64,000 nucleotides of DNA from Streptomyces dengpaensis (GTDB lineage Bacteria > Actinomycetota > Actinomycetes > Streptomycetales > Streptomycetaceae). The DNA lies in contig NZ_CP026652.1 of NCBI RefSeq assembly GCF_002946835.1, positions 2,728,001 through 2,792,000 on the forward strand, in the 5' to 3' direction. A program made the translations under genes and the position numbers. Under the pieces are notes generated by a model. It saw only the letters and a list, made by a program, of their open reading frames with translations, was not told where the DNA came from and did not search any database. This document shows, piece after piece, positions 33,816 to 45,438 of the stretch (its first letter is position 1; the number at the start of each line of letters is the position of its first letter).

Positions 33816-34388
33816 ATGGTCAATCTGACGCGTATCTACACCAGGACCGGCGACCAGGGCACCACCGCCCTCGGCGACATGAGCCGGGTCGCCAAGACCG
33901 ACCTGCGGATCGCGGCGTACGCGGACGCCAATGAGGCGAACGCGGTGATCGGGACGGCGATCGCGCTGGGCGGTCTGGACGAGGAGGTCGTGAAGGTCCT
34001 CACCCGGGTGCAGAACGACCTGTTCGACGTGGGCGCGGACCTGTCGACGCCGGTGGTCGAGAAGCCGGAGTTCCCGCCGCTGCGGGTCGAGCAGTTCTAC
34101 ATCGACAAGCTGGAGGCGGACTGCGACCGCTTCAACGAGCGCCTTGAGAAGCTGCGCTCCTTCATCCTCCCGGGCGGCACAGCTGGCGCGGCCCTGCTGC
34201 ACCAGGCGTGCACGGTCGTACGGCGCGCGGAGCGCTCCACGTGGGCGGCGCTTGAGGTCCACGGCGAGGTCATGAATCCGCTCACCGCGACCTACCTGAA
34301 CCGGCTGTCGGACCTGCTCTTCATCCTGGCCCGGACGGCCAACAGGGACGTGGGCGACGTCCTGTGGGTGCCGGGCGGGGAGCGCTGA
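33816..34388 (+). CDS. Cob(I)alamin adenosyltransferase, PduO type
   Basis: This 190-residue enzyme makes adenosylcobalamin from cob(I)alamin and ATP. The PduO signature is visible: YTRTGDQGTTALGD at the N-terminus binds ATP, LPGGTAGAALLHQACTVVRR is the cobalamin/ATP region, and LNRLSDLLFILAR follows. Length and architecture are standard. It supplies the cofactor needed by the mutase at 4328, with MeaB at 13042 as chaperone. Its stop codon is part of the tandem repeat that follows. Confidence 0.95.
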   Translation: MVNLTRIYTRTGDQGTTALGDMSRVAKTDLRIAAYADANEANAVIGTAIALGGLDEEVVKVLTRVQNDLFDVGADLSTPVVEKPEFPPLRVEQFYIDKLEADCDRFNERLEKLRSFILPGGTAGAALLHQACTVVRRAERSTWAALEVHGEVMNPLTATYLNRLSDLLFILARTANRDVGDVLWVPGGER

Positions 34389-34540
34389 CCGGGTGCCGGC
34401 GCGGGAGCGGTGACCGGGTGCCGGCGCGGGAGCGGTGACCGGGTGCCGGCGCGGGAGCGGTGACCGGGTGCCGGCGCGGGAGCGGTGACCGGGTGCCGGC
34501 GCGGGAGCGGTGACCGGGTGCCGGCGCGGGAGCGGTGACC
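34381..34540 (+). repeat. 25-bp tandem repeat, six copies, starting across a stop codon
   Basis: The unit is AGCGGTGACCGGGTGCCGGC plus GCGGG. Copies begin at 34381, 34406, 34431, 34456, 34481 and 34506, with a partial copy after. The first unit includes the last two codons and TGA of the adenosyltransferase gene and has one base different. The unit length is not a multiple of three. Confidence 0.95.
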
Positions 34541-34572
34541 TGTTCAGCGCCCCCGCGCCGGTATCACTCCGC

Positions 34573-34797
34573 TCAGCGGTCCTCGCCCTGGGCGGCGTCC
34601 TCGCCCTGGGCAGCGTCCTTGTCCGCCTGCCCGATGGCCGACTCGGCGCCGGCGACCTTCTCCTGCATCTCCGCGTAGCCGGAGGGGGACATCGAGGAGG
34701 GCGTGGCCGCCGGTCCGTCGTCCTTGGCGCAGCCCGCGGTCAGGGCCACGGCCGCCAGGACGAGGACCGCTGCGGCCGCTGTCCTACGCGCGCGCAT
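34573..34797 (-). CDS. Small lipoprotein
   Basis: The 74-residue protein has a hydrophobic signal (about 7-20) followed by the lipobox LTAGC, with the lipid-modified Cys at 23. The mature part is only about 50 residues, acidic, ending in DAAQGEDAAQGED, a short internal duplication. The ATG overlaps the stop of the upstream secreted-protein gene by one base (TGATG), so the two are co-translated. No known domain; it would be tethered to the outer face of the membrane. Confidence 0.75.
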   Translation of the reverse strand: MRARRTAAAAVLVLAAVALTAGCAKDDGPAATPSSMSPSGYAEMQEKVAGAESAIGQADKDAAQGEDAAQGEDR

Positions 34798-35198
34798 CAA
34801 CTCTCCTCCGCACCGTTGCCGTTGTCCTCGCACCACGTCTTGACGTCCGCCAGGTCCTCCTTGCGCTCCTGCAGCGTGGGAACGAGCGACTTGCGGAAGT
34901 CCAGGCGGCCCTGGAGGTACGTGGCGATCTCGTCGTGGCCCACCTTCTTCGCGTTGTCCACGCGCCGCTCCAGCCGGGCGACCGAGCCGCGGGTGCCGAC
35001 GCCGGCGTCGAGCCGCTTCAGGGCCCGGTCGATCCGCCGGTCGATCTTCGGCACCTTCTTGCACAGCACCTCGGCCGCGTCTCCGGCCGGTGTCGGGGCC
35101 GGGGCGGCGTCGGCCCCGGCCACTCCCGCCGTGCCCGCCAGCAGCGCGGCCGCGGCCAGCCCGACGAGCAGGGTGTGCGGCCGTCGTCGTACGAACAT
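34797..35198 (-). CDS. Secreted basic helical protein
   Basis: The 133-residue protein has a signal peptide (RRRPHTLLVGLAAAALLAG; cleavage probably after AGADA near residue 31). A charged helical domain with two Cys (about 46 and 123) could form a disulfide. The mature part is rich in Lys, Arg and Asp in heptad-like order. I do not recognise a family. It begins after GGAGACGCAG, about 75 bases past the sensor kinase stop on the same strand. This suggests the two small envelope proteins are controlled with, or act in, the neighbouring two-component system. Confidence 0.75.
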   Translation of the reverse strand: MFVRRRPHTLLVGLAAAALLAGTAGVAGADAAPAPTPAGDAAEVLCKKVPKIDRRIDRALKRLDAGVGTRGSVARLERRVDNAKKVGHDEIATYLQGRLDFRKSLVPTLQERKEDLADVKTWCEDNGNGAEES

Positions 35199-35275
35199 CT
35201 GCGTCTCCGTTTCCCGGACGGCCCCGTGGTCCGTTCGTGGGGTCCGTCCATGTGGTCCGTCCGTCACGACGCAGG

Positions 35276-36763
35276 CTAGGGACGGTCCTTGGGGAAACTC
35301 TGTGACCGGTTTGCCCCGGCTGTGCCGATCAGCCAGTCCCGGCGCAGGGGCAGTGTGCCGCCGCCCGACGGCAGCCGCACCTCGAAGCTGGCGCCGGTGC
35401 CGTCCGGCCTCTCGGTCACGGTGACGCTCCCCCGGTGCAGCGCGGCCTGCTGGGCCACCAGCGTCAGGCCGAGCCCGGAGCCCGTGCTGTCCGGGCCCCG
35501 CTGGAACCGCTCGAAGATCCTCAGCCGGGCCTCGGGCGGCACGCCCGGTCCTCGGTCGTCCACCGTGATCACGACCTGATCGCCCGAGCATGAGCCAGCG
35601 TCCACACCCGCGCCCCGCACCTCGACCGTCACGTCCGCCCGGCCCTGCGCGTCCCGGCCGTGGGCGAGCGCGTTGCCGATCAGGTTGTCGCACAGCAGCC
35701 GCAGGCCGGGTTCCCAGCCGTGGACGGCGAGAGCGGGCGGCGCGGCCAGGGTGATCCGGGCGTCCGGGACGCGGCGGCGGGCCTCGGCCACCGCCGCGTC
35801 GGCGATCTCCGTGAGGTTCACGGTCCCGAGCGCCTCCGCCTCCACCAGGTCCCCGCGCCCCAGCTCCCTCAGCATCACCAGCAGGCCGAGCAGCCGGGCA
35901 TGCTCGTGGCGCAGGTCGGCCAGGACCTCCGTGCGGTCCGGGCCGGGCAGGTCGGGGTGGTCGGCGAGGATGTCGAGGTTGGTGCCCATGCTCATCAGCG
36001 GGGTGCGCAGTTCGTGCGAGGCCGCCGCCGAGAAGGAACGGGCCGTGTCCAGTGCCTCGGCGGTGCGGGCGGCCTGTTCGTCGTACCGGGCGAGCACGGT
36101 GCGCACGGTGGCCGCGAGCTCGTCGACCTCGGTCACGCCGGTCGGCTCGTGGTGCGGACGCGCGGTGCTGATGCGCGGGTCGAGTCCGGCGGTACGGCGG
36201 GTGAGGCGGCGCAGCGGACGGGCGGCGCCGGTGGCGACGCCCCAGGCGAGCAGTCCGGACAGGGGTGCGGCGAGCAGCGCGGTCAGGACGACGCGGCGCC
36301 GGACGAGCCGGATCTGGGTGCGGTCGGCGGTGTCGGGCGCGAAGACCCACAGGGTGCCCGAGACACGCGTGCCCTTGACGGGCCGGGACAGGGCCCGCCA
36401 GCTGCGGCCGCCGTCGCGGACGGTGACAGGTCCGGCGGCGTCCGCGGGCAGCGCCACCGAGTCGCCGGGCTGGGGACCACCGCTGAAGGTGGCGTCCGGT
36501 CCTACGACACGTACGCCGACGTCGAGGGCCGCGCTGTAGAGCTGCCGCTCCCTGGTGTCGGCCGCCTTGGGCCGTCCTGCGGCCGAGGCCCGCAGCAGGG
36601 CGCGGGCTTCCGGTACGGCGGCCGCGGCCCGCTCGCGCAGGTGGGCGTCCTCGGCGCGGTACAGGTCGCGGGCGACCAGGGTGAGCAGTAGCCAGCCGGA
36701 GGCCAGCACGAGGAGCGGTACGGTGCAGCCCACCGCGAGGCCGATGCGGGTGGACAGTCTCAC
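35276..36763 (-). CDS. Sensor histidine kinase
   Basis: The 495-residue membrane kinase has transmembrane segments at about 7-30 and 158-178 flanking an extracellular sensor domain of about 125 residues. A HAMP-like linker follows, then the H-box AAASHELRTPL (His at about 250), the N-box LLCDNLIGNALAHG, G1 VDDRGPGVPPE and G2 GSGLGLTLV. The start is a GTG overlapping the response regulator stop by four bases (GTGA), so the kinase is co-translated. No ligand can be proposed, though the secreted proteins encoded just downstream are candidates for signal components. Confidence 0.9.
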   Translation of the reverse strand: MRLSTRIGLAVGCTVPLLVLASGWLLLTLVARDLYRAEDAHLRERAAAAVPEARALLRASAAGRPKAADTRERQLYSAALDVGVRVVGPDATFSGGPQPGDSVALPADAAGPVTVRDGGRSWRALSRPVKGTRVSGTLWVFAPDTADRTQIRLVRRRVVLTALLAAPLSGLLAWGVATGAARPLRRLTRRTAGLDPRISTARPHHEPTGVTEVDELAATVRTVLARYDEQAARTAEALDTARSFSAAASHELRTPLMSMGTNLDILADHPDLPGPDRTEVLADLRHEHARLLGLLVMLRELGRGDLVEAEALGTVNLTEIADAAVAEARRRVPDARITLAAPPALAVHGWEPGLRLLCDNLIGNALAHGRDAQGRADVTVEVRGAGVDAGSCSGDQVVITVDDRGPGVPPEARLRIFERFQRGPDSTGSGLGLTLVAQQAALHRGSVTVTERPDGTGASFEVRLPSGGGTLPLRRDWLIGTAGANRSQSFPKDRP

Positions 36764-37527
36764 GGCCGCTCCCGCAGCTCTCGCAGCTCCCGCTGTTCTC
36801 GCGGCTCTCGCAGCTCCCTCTGCTCCCGCGGCTCTCGCTGTTCCCTGAGGACGAAGCCCACGCCGCGCACGGTGTGCACGAGCCGCCGTTCGCCGTTCGC
36901 CTCCAGCTTGCGCCGCAGATAGCTGACGAAGGTGTCGACGGCATCGGTGCGCACGTCGACGTCGTAGCCCCACACCCGCTCCAGGAGCTGGTCGCGGGTG
37001 AGCACGAGCCCGGTGTTGCGGGCGAGTACCTCCAGGAGCTCGAACTCACGCCGGGTCAACTCCAGTAGCCGGCCGTCCCGTTCGGCGGTACGGGCGGCCG
37101 GGTCTATGACCAGGCCCGCCACCCTCAGCACCTCGTGGCCGGCCGGCGGGCGGCGGCGCAGCAGGGCGCGCAGCCGCAGCACCAGCTCCTGCAACGCGAA
37201 CGGTTTGACCAGGTAGTCGTCGCCGCCCGCTTGGAGTCCGGCTATTCGGTCGGCGGTCTCGTCGAGCGCGGAGAGCATGAGCACCGGCAGGTCCCGGCCC
37301 TCGTCACGGAGCCGGGCGCACACCTCGATGCCGGTCATCCCGGGCATCGACACATCCAGGACGAGCACGTCCGGCGCCGCGTCCCGGATCGCCGTCAGCG
37401 CCTCGGGCCCACTGCCCGCGGTGCGCACCGCGAACCCGCTCAGCCTGAGCCCGCGCTCCAGGGAGCGGCGGATGGCCGCGTCGTCGTCCACGACCAGCAC
37501 CGCCCCGCGGGGACCCGCCTCACTCAT
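36760..37527 (-). CDS. OmpR-family response regulator with repetitive C-terminal tail
   Basis: The 255-residue regulator has a receiver domain (acidic pocket VVDDD, phospho-acceptor Asp at about 58 in LVLDVSMPGMTG, conserved Lys in YLVKPF) and a winged-helix DNA-binding domain (about 130-225, ending VHTVRGVGFVLRE). After this normal end comes a low-complexity tail of about 28 residues made of REQ, REP and REL triplets, absent from typical family members. A GGAGGG site precedes the ATG. The kinase gene follows directly. Confidence 0.9.
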   Translation of the reverse strand: MSEAGPRGAVLVVDDDAAIRRSLERGLRLSGFAVRTAGSGPEALTAIRDAAPDVLVLDVSMPGMTGIEVCARLRDEGRDLPVLMLSALDETADRIAGLQAGGDDYLVKPFALQELVLRLRALLRRRPPAGHEVLRVAGLVIDPAARTAERDGRLLELTRREFELLEVLARNTGLVLTRDQLLERVWGYDVDVRTDAVDTFVSYLRRKLEANGERRLVHTVRGVGFVLREQREPREQRELREPREQRELRELRERP

Positions 37528-37607
37528 GCATCCCTCCTCATCGCCTGGCGAGCGTACGGCCCGCCGCAGGGGGAGCAACCACGATGGAACGCTCAGCCAT
37601 GCCCCCA

Positions 37608-38111
37608 TCAGGGGCGGAGCGTACCGCGCGCCTCCGCCGGGGCCTTCTTCGGCCAGAGCGTGTAGGTGAGGGCCACCACGCCGTGGATCCCGGCCGCGCG
37701 CAGTGCCGTCCACTGGAAGCCCCGCAGGGACTCCGTGTGGCCGTCGCCGACGTACCAGATCGGGGCCTGCAGGAGGGCGCGGGCGACGGCGGCGGCCAGC
37801 AGGGTGCGCAGCCACAGTTCCGCCTCGTGCCCGGCCCGGGCCATCCCGTAGCGGGGCGGCTTCGGCGGGGCCGGGGCGCCCGCGAGGCGGTGGGCGGCGT
37901 GGCCGTCGAGCCGGCGGATCGTGTAAGGGCCGTACGCCACCGTGAGGCCGATGCAGAGCGCGGCGAGGCCGTGCTCCCAGCCCGGGTCCGCGCCGTTCTT
38001 GAGGTCGATCGCCGTGGCCACGAAGAGGATCACTTCCAGGAGTGGCTCGCACAGCAGCAGGACCACGCTCGCCGTCTCCTCGGGAAGCTGGAGCTGCGCA
38101 GCCGCGTCCAA
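37608..38111 (-). CDS. Hypothetical membrane protein
   Basis: This 167-residue protein has about four hydrophobic segments separated by short charged loops, with an Arg/Pro-rich loop near residues 75-95. Composition and codon usage look genuine. I do not recognise a family. Its start lies 86 bases from the chitinase promoter repeats, on the opposite strand. It could be an accessory gene of the two-component locus. Start choice is uncertain because no clear ribosome site is seen. Confidence 0.6.
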   Translation of the reverse strand: MDAAAQLQLPEETASVVLLLCEPLLEVILFVATAIDLKNGADPGWEHGLAALCIGLTVAYGPYTIRRLDGHAAHRLAGAPAPPKPPRYGMARAGHEAELWLRTLLAAAVARALLQAPIWYVGDGHTESLRGFQWTALRAAGIHGVVALTYTLWPKKAPAEARGTLRP

Positions 38112-38197
38112 GCGGCAGTAATGGCACAGGAGTTGGGGATTTAGCCCAACGGCCGGCGTGGTCGTGGGCGCGCGCCCGCGGTCCGCCGCGAGTGCAC

Positions 38198-38239
38198 TGG
38201 TCCAGACCCATTGACCTATGGTCCAGACCTTTCTATTCT
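38198..38239 (+). promoter_or_regulatory. Chitinase promoter with tandem direct repeats
   Basis: TGGTCCAGACC occurs at 38198 and again at 38219, 21 bases apart, about two helical turns. A -35 box TTGACC (38211-38216) and a -10 box TATTCT (38234-38239) are separated by 17 bases, so the repeats overlap the promoter. Such 12-bp repeats are known from Streptomyces chitinase promoters for chitin induction and glucose repression, and they resemble the DasR-site core TGGTCTAGACCA. Confidence 0.9.
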
Positions 38240-38289
38240 CGCCGCACTGCGCTTAGCCATGCCCACGACACCCCCCGAGGAGAGGCAGC

Positions 38290-40125
<1,836 letters not shown>

Positions 40126-40146
40126 TCACAACCCAGCTCACAACCC

Positions 40147-40191
40147 AGCGAGTGAATGTGGTCCCTCCCTTTCAGGCCACATTCACTCGCT
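40147..40191. terminator. Convergent terminator overlapping the end of the DUF2550 gene
   Basis: AGCGAGTGAATGTGG (40147-40161) pairs over 15 bases with 40177-40191 around a 15-base loop. The minus-strand gene's stop lies in the loop, and its last codons (VNVA) are in one arm. The hairpin lies just after the chitinase stop and should terminate both transcripts. Confidence 0.85.
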
Positions 40192-40618
40192 GTCCGGGCG
40201 GGGCCGCCTCCAGCCACGCGAGGAATCCGGTCAGTGCGTCCTCGCTCATCGCCAGCTCCAGACGCGTGCCCCTGTACAGACAGGCGAGGACGATCGCGTC
40301 GGAGAGCAGGGCCAGCTCCTCCTCGCCCTCGGGGGCGCGGCGGCCCGCCACCTCGATCGCCGAGCGCTCCAGGACGCGGCGCGGGCGGGGGGCGTAGGAG
40401 AAGACGCGGTACCACTCGACGCGGTCCCCGTTGTAGCGGGCGACTCCGTAGCTCCAGCCCTTGCCACTGGGGTCACCCTTCTCGGGGACGTCCCAGCGCA
40501 GGCTGCAGTCGAAGGTGCCACCCGAGCGCTGGATCAGCCGGCGGCGGAGGCCGAAGACGAACAGCCCCAGCACCACGAGGGCCACTACCAATCCGCACAC
40601 AGTCAGAGCGAGGACCAT
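40172..40618 (-). CDS. DUF2550 family membrane-anchored protein
   Basis: This 148-residue protein has one N-terminal hydrophobic segment (about 2-24) and a soluble domain with FDCSLRW and RVEWYRVFSYAPRP. It matches DUF2550, an actinobacterial family commonly encoded just after atpC. I use the ATG at 40618, eight bases after GGAGGT; a GTG two codons upstream is too close to that site. It is separated from the atp operon by a terminator, so it is likely a separate unit. Function unknown. Confidence 0.88.
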   Translation of the reverse strand: MVLALTVCGLVVALVVLGLFVFGLRRRLIQRSGGTFDCSLRWDVPEKGDPSGKGWSYGVARYNGDRVEWYRVFSYAPRPRRVLERSAIEVAGRRAPEGEEELALLSDAIVLACLYRGTRLELAMSEDALTGFLAWLEAAPPGQRVNVA

Positions 40619-40672
40619 CGACACCGACCTCCTCGTCTCCTAGGTAACGGAAAAGAAAAAACTTCCGGATTC

Positions 40673-40724
40673 GCCTCAGCCGCGGCCAGGGCCGGAGTCA
40701 TCCGGTCCCAACCGCGGCTGAGGC
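40673..40724 (-). terminator. Rho-independent terminator of the atp operon
   Basis: GCCTCAGCCGCGG pairs perfectly over 13 bases with 40712-40724. On the minus strand it is followed by AAGTTTTTTCTTTTCC, a true U-rich tract and one of the clearest in this window. It lies about 55 bases after atpC. Confidence 0.9.
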
Positions 40725-40737
40725 CAAGCATCACACG

Positions 40738-40782
40738 GTGCTCCCCCAGTGCCCCGAAAGGCCTGGGAGATACCCCCAGTCA
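40738..40782 (-). repeat. Dispersed palindromic repeat abutting the atpC stop
   Basis: On the plus strand this reads CTCCCCCAGTGCCCCGAAAG then GCCTGGGAGATACCCCCAG, a shortened copy of the repeat at 4225, 51801 and 55320. It can fold as a hairpin. Its end coincides with the atpC stop codon, so the last atpC bases may derive from the repeat. Confidence 0.75.
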
Positions 40783-41154
40783 GCGCGCCGACACCGCTCG
40801 CAGGCGGACGTCCGCGCGGCGCTCGGCGGTCTCGTCGCCCTCCGCCTTCGCGCGCTCGAGCTCCCGCTCCGCGCGCTGGACGTCGATCTCGTCCGACAGC
40901 TCGGCGATCTCGGCCAGCAGCGACAGCTTGTTGTCCGCGAACGAGATGAAACCGCCGTGCACCGCAGCGACGACCGTTTCACCATCACTCGTACGGATGG
41001 TCACCGGGCCCGACTCCAGCACACCGAGCAGCGGCTGGTGACCGGGCATGACGCCGATGTCGCCGGACGTGGTACGCGCGACGACCAGGGTGGCCTCGCC
41101 GGACCAGACACTGCGGTCCGCGGCGACGAGCTCGACGTGCAGCTCAGCAGCCAA
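40780..41154 (-). CDS. atpC: ATP synthase F1 epsilon subunit
   Basis: The 124-residue subunit is the last gene of the atp operon. The beta-sandwich domain (VELVAADRSVWSGEATLVV, GDIGVMPGHQPLLGVLESG) and the two-helix C-terminus (LSDEIDVQRAERELERAK) are evident. It forms the rotor stalk base and regulates ATPase activity. It is separated from atpD by about 190 bases with strong hairpins, unusually far for this operon. Confidence 0.95.
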   Translation of the reverse strand: MAAELHVELVAADRSVWSGEATLVVARTTSGDIGVMPGHQPLLGVLESGPVTIRTSDGETVVAAVHGGFISFADNKLSLLAEIAELSDEIDVQRAERELERAKAEGDETAERRADVRLRAVSAR

Positions 41155-41235
41155 GGTGGGCTCCTCGGGTCACCACCCGGCATGGCCGCCGGGTGTTGGG
41201 TCTAAGTCTAGTAGGGCGCAGAGCACTCAAGTGCC

Positions 41236-41335
41236 GGACCCCGCCCCAGCGCTCGGCTGGGGGTCCGGGGGTTATCCCCCGGGAAATGCTGCGTAGGCGT
41301 ATGAAGGGGGGCGGGACGCACCCGCCCCCCTTCAT
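41236..41335 (-). other. Intercistronic hairpins between atpD and atpC
   Basis: Three stem-loops follow one another: 41236-41266 (imperfect), about 41267-41281 (GGGGG/CCCCC) and 41301-41335, a perfect 15-bp stem ATGAAGGGGGGCGGG around ACGCA. They lie inside the operon, with no U tract. They could attenuate atpC or protect upstream mRNA. Confidence 0.7.
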
Positions 41336-41346
41336 GAACGCGAGGT

Positions 41347-43697
<2,351 letters not shown>

Positions 43698-43718
43698 GAG
43701 TCAGGTCCCTTCCTTACG

Positions 43719-45308
43719 TCACTTGGCAGCGGACGGAGTGTCCTCGCCGAGAAGCTTCCCGTCCGAGGTCTCGAACTGCTTCTTGAAGTCCGCGATGGCG
43801 TCGGCGACAGCGGTCAGCGTGTCGTCGGACATCTTCCCGCCCTCCTTGATGGAGGTCATGAGGCCCTGCTCCTTGCGGTGCAGGTACTCCAGGAGCTCCT
43901 TCTCGAAGCGGCGGATGTCCGCGACCGGCACGTCGTCCATCTTGCCGGTGGTACCGGCCCACACGGAGACGACCTGGTCCTCGGTCGGCATCGGCTGGTA
44001 CTGCGGCTGCTTGAGCAGCTCGACCATGCGCTGACCGCGCTCCAGCTGGGCCTTCGACGCGGCGTCCAGGTCGGAACCGAAGGCGGCGAACGCCTCCAGC
44101 TCACGGAACTGGGCGAGGTCCACGCGGAGACGGCCGGAGACCTGCTTCATCGCCTTGTGCTGGGCGGAGCCACCGACACGGGAGACCGAGATACCGACGT
44201 TCAGGGCCGGACGCTGGCCGGCGTTGAACAGGTCGGACTCCAGGAAGCACTGGCCGTCGGTGATGGAGATGACGTTGGTCGGGATGAACGCCGACACGTC
44301 GTTCGCCTTGGTCTCGACGATCGGCAGACCCGTCATCGAACCGGCGCCCATGTCGTCGGAGAGCTTCGCGCAGCGCTCCAGCAGACGGGAGTGCAGGTAG
44401 AAGACGTCACCCGGGTAAGCCTCGCGGCCCGGCGGGCGGCGCAGCAGCAGGGACACGGCGCGGTAGGCGTCGGCCTGCTTCGAGAGGTCGTCGAAGATGA
44501 TGAGGACGCTCTTGCCCTCGTACATCCACTGCTGGCCGATGGCCGAACCAGTGTAGGGCGCCAGGTACTTGAAGCCGGCCGGGTCGGACGCCGGGGCGGC
44601 GACGATGGTCGTGTACTCCAGCGCGCCGTTCTCCTCCAGCGCGCGGCGGACCGACGCGATGGTGGAGCCCTTCTGGCCGATGGCGACGTAGATGCAGCGG
44701 ACCTGCTTCTTCGGGTCGCCGGTGCGCCAGTTGTCACGCTGGTTGATGATCGTGTCAACGGCCAGGGCGGTCTTGCCGGTCTGGCGGTCACCGATGATCA
44801 GCTGACGCTGGCCGCGGCCGACCGGGGTCATCGCGTCGACGGCCTTGTAGCCCGTCTCCATCGGCTCGTGCACGGACTTGCGCTGCATGACCGTGGGGGC
44901 CTGCAGCTCGAGGGCGCGACGACCGGTGGTCTCGATCTCGCCAAGGCCGTCGATCGGGTTGCCGAGCGGGTCGACAACGCGGCCGAGGTAGCCCTCGCCG
45001 ACGGCGACGGACAGAACCTCACCGGTGCGCTGCACCGGCTGGCCCTCCTCGATACCGCTGAACTCACCGAGGACGATGGCGCCGATCTCGCGCTCTTCCA
45101 GGTTGAGCGCGAGGCCGAGGGTGCCGTCCTCGAACTTCAGCAGTTCGTTGGCCATGGCCGAGGGCAGGCCCTCGACCTTCGCGATGCCGTCGCCGGCAAG
45201 GGTGACCGTACCGACCTCCTCGCGCGAGGCCGCGTCCGGCTTGTACGACTGGACAAAGTTCTCCAGCGCGTCCCGGATCTCCTCCGGCCGGATCGTGAGC
45301 TCCGCCAT
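43719..45308 (-). CDS. atpA: ATP synthase F1 alpha subunit
   Basis: The 529-residue non-catalytic nucleotide-binding subunit contains the P-loop GDRQTGKT and the arginine finger region [15 protein letters not shown]. The start at ATG 45308 ([11 protein letters not shown]) is the conserved one; the longer frame upstream runs through an intergenic hairpin. The C-terminal extension ending AKA-like is typical of actinobacteria. About 130 bases separate it from atpH. Confidence 0.97.
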   Translation of the reverse strand: MAELTIRPEEIRDALENFVQSYKPDAASREEVGTVTLAGDGIAKVEGLPSAMANELLKFEDGTLGLALNLEEREIGAIVLGEFSGIEEGQPVQRTGEVLSVAVGEGYLGRVVDPLGNPIDGLGEIETTGRRALELQAPTVMQRKSVHEPMETGYKAVDAMTPVGRGQRQLIIGDRQTGKTALAVDTIINQRDNWRTGDPKKQVRCIYVAIGQKGSTIASVRRALEENGALEYTTIVAAPASDPAGFKYLAPYTGSAIGQQWMYEGKSVLIIFDDLSKQADAYRAVSLLLRRPPGREAYPGDVFYLHSRLLERCAKLSDDMGAGSMTGLPIVETKANDVSAFIPTNVISITDGQCFLESDLFNAGQRPALNVGISVSRVGGSAQHKAMKQVSGRLRVDLAQFRELEAFAAFGSDLDAASKAQLERGQRMVELLKQPQYQPMPTEDQVVSVWAGTTGKMDDVPVADIRRFEKELLEYLHRKEQGLMTSIKEGGKMSDDTLTAVADAIADFKKQFETSDGKLLGEDTPSAAK

Positions 45309-45350
45309 CTGGGTTCCCTGCTCTCCTTGTTGGGCCCGAAGTTTCACTTT

Positions 45351-45371
45351 GGGGGGATGGGGACTCCCCCC
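45351..45371 (-). other. Hairpin between atpH and atpA
   Basis: GGGGGG and CCCCCC six-base arms flank a nine-base loop, about 45 bases upstream of the atpA start. With the atpA start so close it is more likely a translation or mRNA-processing element than a terminator. Confidence 0.5.
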
Positions 45372-45438
45372 TAAGAGAGGTGAATCCTCTGCACGGCCCA
45401 ACGAGGGCCGTAAGTACTACTACGTATGAAGTTGACTG

